Below the pieces are notes generated by a model. The model was not told the DNA's origin. It saw nothing but the letters and a program-made list of their open reading frames with translations, and did no database searches. The translations under genes were made by a program, and so were the position numbers. 64,000 nucleotides of DNA from Kitasatospora aureofaciens (GTDB taxonomy: Bacteria > Actinomycetota > Actinomycetes > Streptomycetales > Streptomycetaceae): contig JODU01000017.1 of assembly GCA_000720845.1 (NCBI GenBank), positions 186,001 through 250,000 of the forward strand. The letters run 5' to 3'. The first letter of the stretch is position 1. Each line of letters begins with the position of its first letter. Positions 60,774 through 64,000 of the stretch are shown piece after piece.

Positions 60774-61613
60774 GTGGTCGTTCAGTCCATCACCGGGACC
60801 GATACGGAAGTTGACGCCGCCTCACGGCTGGCGGCCCGGGGCGTCACCGTCGGCTACGGGGCCCGGTCCGTCATCGACGGTCTCGACGTGGCGATCCCGC
60901 CCGGGGTGATCACCACCATCATCGGGCCGAACGGCTGCGGCAAGTCGACCCTGCTGCGCACCCTGTCCCGGCTGCTCAGGCCGACCGGCGGCACGGTCGT
61001 GCTGGACGGCGAGGACATCGCCTCGCTCAGGACCCGCGACGTGGCGAAGAAGCTCGGCCTGCTGCCCCAGGCGCCGGTGGCCCCCGAGGGGCTGACGGTG
61101 TCCGACCTGGTCGCCCGGGGCCGTCACCCGCACCAGAGCTGGCTGCGGCAGTGGTCCTCGGACGACGCCGACGTCGTACGGCGGGCGCTGACCATGACCG
61201 GGGTCTCGGATCTCGCGGACCGTCCCGTCGACTCGCTCTCCGGCGGACAGCGCCAGCGCGTGTGGATCTCGATGACCCTGGCCCAGGGCACCGACCTGCT
61301 GCTGCTGGACGAGCCCACCACCTACCTGGACCTCGCGCACGCGGTCGACGTGCTCGACCTGGTGGACGACCTGCACGAGTCGGGGCGCACCGTGGTCATG
61401 GTGCTGCACGACCTCAACCTGGCCACGCGCTACAGCGACAACCTGGTCGTCATGCGGGAGGGCGCGATCCTGGCGCAGGGGCACCCTCGCGACGTGATCA
61501 CCGCGGACCTGCTGCACGAGGCGTTCGGACTGCGCGCCAAGGTGATCGACGACCCGGTCGGTGACCGCCCCCTCATCGTGCCGATCGGGCGCACCCACGT
61601 CGAACTCCACTAG
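60774..61613 (+). CDS. cchE: Ferric-siderophore ABC transporter ATPase
   Basis: A 279-residue FepC/FhuC-type ATPase. Walker A IIGPNGCGKST, Q-loop LLPQAP, signature LSGGQRQR, Walker B DLLLLDEPTTYLD and the H-loop VLHDLNLA are intact. GTG 60774 is preceded by GAGGGGG at short spacing. It would energise the CchC/CchD permease. The usual position between permeases and binding lipoprotein is kept, with an iron box on each side. Confidence 0.95.
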   Translation: MVVQSITGTDTEVDAASRLAARGVTVGYGARSVIDGLDVAIPPGVITTIIGPNGCGKSTLLRTLSRLLRPTGGTVVLDGEDIASLRTRDVAKKLGLLPQAPVAPEGLTVSDLVARGRHPHQSWLRQWSSDDADVVRRALTMTGVSDLADRPVDSLSGGQRQRVWISMTLAQGTDLLLLDEPTTYLDLAHAVDVLDLVDDLHESGRTVVMVLHDLNLATRYSDNLVVMREGAILAQGHPRDVITADLLHEAFGLRAKVIDDPVGDRPLIVPIGRTHVELH

Positions 61614-61634
61614 TCGGAACCGGAGTTGTCCCGG

Positions 61635-61653
61635 TGAGGGTAGGCTAACCTCA
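61635..61653. promoter_or_regulatory. Iron box upstream of cchF
   Basis: TGAGGGTAGGCTAACCTCA, nearly palindromic around TAGGCTAACCT and matching the DmdR/IdeR pattern. It lies 71 bp upstream of the cchF ATG. GGTAAGGTTTGC at 61663-61674 may be a second, half-site element. Confidence 0.85.
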
Positions 61654-61724
61654 CTCGGGCGCGGTAAGGTTTGCTGCCCTCAGAGGGGACGCAGTGGACG
61701 GCGCGACAGCAAAGGGATCTCCGG

Positions 61725-62783
61725 ATGCTCCTCAGAACGACGCGTAAGCAGCCCTGGCAACGACTCGCGGCGGCCCTGTCCGCCGCCGCGCTCGGCGCCG
61801 GACTCCTCGCGGGATGCGGTTCCGGCTCGGACGACTCGGCGGACGAGACCGGCGGCGACACCCCGGCCGCCGCCGGTGCCTTCCCGGTCACCGTGGAGCA
61901 CGCGTTCGGAACGACGAAGATTGACAAGGCTCCCGAGCGGGTCGTCACCGTCGGCTACACCGACGACCAGGGCGTCCTGGCCTTCGGCATCAAGCCCGTC
62001 GGCATGGTCGACCAGTACCCGAACCCGGCCGGGCAGAGCCCCGACATCAACACCCAGTGGCCCTGGGTGAAGGACAAGTGGGGGGACGCCGAGCCCGAGG
62101 TCGTCATGAAGAACGGTGACACGGGTCCCAACTACGAGAAGATCGCCGCCCTGCGCCCGGACCTGATTGTCGCGGTCTACTCCGAGATCGACCAGGCCGC
62201 CTACGACAAGCTGTCCAAGATCGCGCCCACGGTGGGCCGCACCAAGGGCGAGAAGGAGCCGTTCAGCGCTCCGTGGCAGGACAACGCGCTGCACATCGCC
62301 AAGGCGCTCGGCAAGGCCGAGGAGGGCGAGAAGATGGTCGCCGGCATCCAGGGGAAGCTGGACGCGGCCAAGCAGGCCCATCCCGAGTTCGCGGACCGGA
62401 CCGCGGTGGTGCTCTCCTGGTACAAGGACTCGGTGGCACCGTTCACCTCCACCGACGTGCGCGGGCGGCTGGTGACGGGGATCGGCTTCAAGTACCAGAC
62501 CGAGATCGACAAGGTCGCCGGCGGCGACTTCTACACCACGCTCTCGCCCGAGCGCGTCGACCTGGTCGACGTGGACCGCGTCTTCGTCATCAACGACAAG
62601 GCGGACCAGGACGCGTTGAAGAAGTTCGAGCTGTTCACCAACCTGGACGCCGTCAAGAACGGCAAGGTCTCCTACCTCCTGGACAGCGAGGGCCCGGCGG
62701 TCGGTGCGGCCATCTCCCAGGGCACCCTGCTGTCCATGCCGTACGCCGTCGACGAGCTCGTCAAGGCGGCCGGGCAGGGGTGA
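61725..62783 (+). CDS. cchF: Ferric-siderophore-binding lipoprotein
   Basis: A 352-residue class III solute-binding lipoprotein (Peripla_BP_2). The lipobox cysteine is C31 (GLLAGC), with a Ser/Asp/Gly linker. The body begins FPVTVEHAFGTTKIDKAPERVVTVG and contains IAALRPDLIVAVYSEID, WQDNALHIAKALG and VDRVFVINDKADQDAL. ATG 61725 has AAGGGAT upstream. It delivers ferric coelichelin to CchC/D. Its stop overlaps the cchG start. Confidence 0.95.
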   Translation: MLLRTTRKQPWQRLAAALSAAALGAGLLAGCGSGSDDSADETGGDTPAAAGAFPVTVEHAFGTTKIDKAPERVVTVGYTDDQGVLAFGIKPVGMVDQYPNPAGQSPDINTQWPWVKDKWGDAEPEVVMKNGDTGPNYEKIAALRPDLIVAVYSEIDQAAYDKLSKIAPTVGRTKGEKEPFSAPWQDNALHIAKALGKAEEGEKMVAGIQGKLDAAKQAHPEFADRTAVVLSWYKDSVAPFTSTDVRGRLVTGIGFKYQTEIDKVAGGDFYTTLSPERVDLVDVDRVFVINDKADQDALKKFELFTNLDAVKNGKVSYLLDSEGPAVGAAISQGTLLSMPYAVDELVKAAGQG

Positions 62784-64000
62784 GCGTCACCGACATCCGC
62801 GTCCCGCCGTCGGTCCTGCGTACGGCGACCGGGCGCGAGGCCGGCCGATGGGTCGCGGTCCACTGCCGCGAGGCGCCCTGGCTGACGGCCGCCACGGTGC
62901 TCAGCACGGTGGCCGGAGCGGCCCTCCAGGTGCTCCCCGTGCTGCTGCTGGGCCGTGTGGTCGACGCGGTCGCCGGGGGTGAGTCGCAGTCCGTCCTGGT
63001 CGTGATCGGGGTCCTGATGGTCGCCGCGGCGCTGCTCGGCGCGGCGGCGACGGCGGTGTCGACCTACCTGATCGGGAGGCTGGGCGCCGACCTGCTAGCC
63101 CGGCTGCGGGAGGGCGCCGTCCGCGCCGTCCTGGCGATGCCCAGCGCGCGCGTCGAAGAGGTGGGCCGCGGCGACGTGTTGTCCCGGGTCGGCGACGACG
63201 TCGCCGTGATCTCCAGGGGCATCCGCACGGCCGTGCCCACGGTGTTCTCGGCAGGTGTCCTCGTCGCCATCGCCACGGCCGGCATGTTCGGCCTGGACTG
63301 GCGGCTCGGACTTGCGGGCGCCGGCGCGCTGCCCGCCTACGCGCTGGCCCTGCGCTGGTACCTGCCGAGGTCCGCCCCGCTGTACCGCAAGCAGCGGGTG
63401 GCCCAGGCCGACCGGGCACAGGCCCTGATCAGCGGCCTGAACGGCATCGACACCGTCCGGGCCTACCGGCTCGAGGACGCCTTCCGCGAGCGGGTCACCC
63501 GCGAGTCGTGGCGGGTGCGCGACCTCGGCATCGAGGTGTTCCGGTTCTTCGGCCGGTTCGTCGGCCGGGAGAACCGCGCCGAGTTCATCGGGCTGACGCT
63601 CATCATCGTGGTGGGCTACGCGCTGCTGGAGGCGGACGCGGCCACGCTGGGCGAGGTGTCGGCGGCCCCGCTGCTCTTCCACCGGCTGTTCACCCCGCTG
63701 GGCGCCATCATGTTCACCTTCGACGAGGCGCAGAAGTCGGGCGCGAGCCTGACCCGTCTGGTCGGCGTGCTGGGGGAGGACGCCGCGGACCGGCTGGTGG
63801 GCGACGAGTCCGTCGGCGCGGCGGCCGGGCCGTACCCGGTGACGGTGCGCGGGCTGACGTTCACCTACCCGGGTGCCGAGGAACCGGTCCTCAGGGACGT
63901 CGACCTGACCATCCCGGCGGGTGGCTCGCTCGCCCTCGTGGGGGCGACGGGCGCCGGCAAGACGACCCTGGCCGCGCTGGTCGCGGGCATCGGGACGCCG
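62780..64000 (+). CDS. cchG: ABC exporter with fused membrane and ATPase domains (siderophore export), cut by the window end
   Basis: GTG 62780 overlaps the cchF stop (GTGA). The frame runs open to the last base, 407 codons so far. An N-terminal ABC-transmembrane type 1 domain (about 25-330) has six predicted helices (LSTVAGAALQVLPVLLLGRV, VLMVAAALLGAAATAVS, and later LIIVVGYALLEA). It is followed by the start of the nucleotide-binding domain (VTVRGLTFTYPGAEEPVLRD; Walker A GATGAGKTTL at about residues 390-399). In S. coelicolor the gene in this position is cchG, an exporter-type ABC protein next to the NRPS. The NRPS gene is outside the window. Confidence 0.9.
   Translation, partial: MSVTDIRVPPSVLRTATGREAGRWVAVHCREAPWLTAATVLSTVAGAALQVLPVLLLGRVVDAVAGGESQSVLVVIGVLMVAAALLGAAATAVSTYLIGRLGADLLARLREGAVRAVLAMPSARVEEVGRGDVLSRVGDDVAVISRGIRTAVPTVFSAGVLVAIATAGMFGLDWRLGLAGAGALPAYALALRWYLPRSAPLYRKQRVAQADRAQALISGLNGIDTVRAYRLEDAFRERVTRESWRVRDLGIEVFRFFGRFVGRENRAEFIGLTLIIVVGYALLEADAATLGEVSAAPLLFHRLFTPLGAIMFTFDEAQKSGASLTRLVGVLGEDAADRLVGDESVGAAAGPYPVTVRGLTFTYPGAEEPVLRDVDLTIPAGGSLALVGATGAGKTTLAALVAGIGTP

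Overview
The window is high-GC actinobacterial DNA and looks like Streptomyces. Coding is dense with G/C-biased third positions and frequent GTG starts. Many genes are coupled by ATGA or GTGA overlaps. There are many secreted, Tat-dependent and lipoprotein-anchored proteins, and the right end is a coelichelin-type siderophore locus (cchA to cchG) controlled by iron boxes. From memory, the order pyruvate carboxylase, alpha-galactosidase/ABC, cold-shock protein, glycerol kinase/NAD synthetase, cch recalls the left arm of the Streptomyces coelicolor chromosome read in reverse. I could not check this. I saw no tRNA, rRNA, insertion sequence, prophage or CRISPR array.

Layout. 1-5.2 kb: the 3' part of a secreted GH5 mannanase with Fn3 and CBM2, a membrane-anchored unknown, an OmpR-type two-component system and a secreted CAP-domain protein. 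5.7-11.8 kb: a translationally coupled ACP, ketosynthase and acyltransferase cassette, then biotin-dependent pyruvate carboxylase. 11.8-20.5 kb: a large secreted beta-helix protein with two F5/8 carbohydrate-binding domains, a small unknown, a CYTH-CHAD protein, an M23 peptidase and a PP2C phosphatase fused to an anti-sigma-type kinase domain. 20.7-27.1 kb: a leftward six-gene operon, GH114 polygalactosaminidase, sugar-binding lipoprotein, two permeases, PfkB kinase, GH4 alpha-galactosidase. 27.7-36.7 kb: a second leftward glycan operon (binding protein, two permeases, GH20, CBM3-GH16), a divergent GntR/HutC regulator whose intergenic region is full of GACCAGT-like half-sites, and a Tat-exported GH109-type protein. 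36.7-44.7 kb: L,D-transpeptidase-like lipoprotein, cold-shock protein with a structured leader, alpha/beta hydrolase, DUF574-type methyltransferase, SMP-30, TetR, YncE-like lipoprotein, ankyrin protein, a GC-rich repeat tract of about 570 bp, and a DinB/maleylpyruvate-isomerase-like protein. 44.8-56 kb: glpK, nadE, a 1002-residue modular secreted protein, a DEAD-box helicase, a lipase-like hydrolase under an apparent palindromic operator, a PGPGW membrane protein, a secreted CocE/X-Pro-type hydrolase and a DUF5302-like small protein. 56-64 kb: cchA leftward and cchB-C-D-E-F-G rightward, with four iron boxes; the window ends inside cchG, before any NRPS gene.

How the genes work together. The strongest theme is extracellular glycan scavenging. 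GH114 (galactosamine polymers), GH4 (alpha-galactosides) and GH109 (alpha-GalNAc) together match the linkages of fungal galactosaminogalactan. The GH20/GH16/CBM3 operon next door has its own transporter and regulator. This joint reading is an inference. The cch genes supply N-hydroxy-formyl-ornithine synthesis plus siderophore transport.
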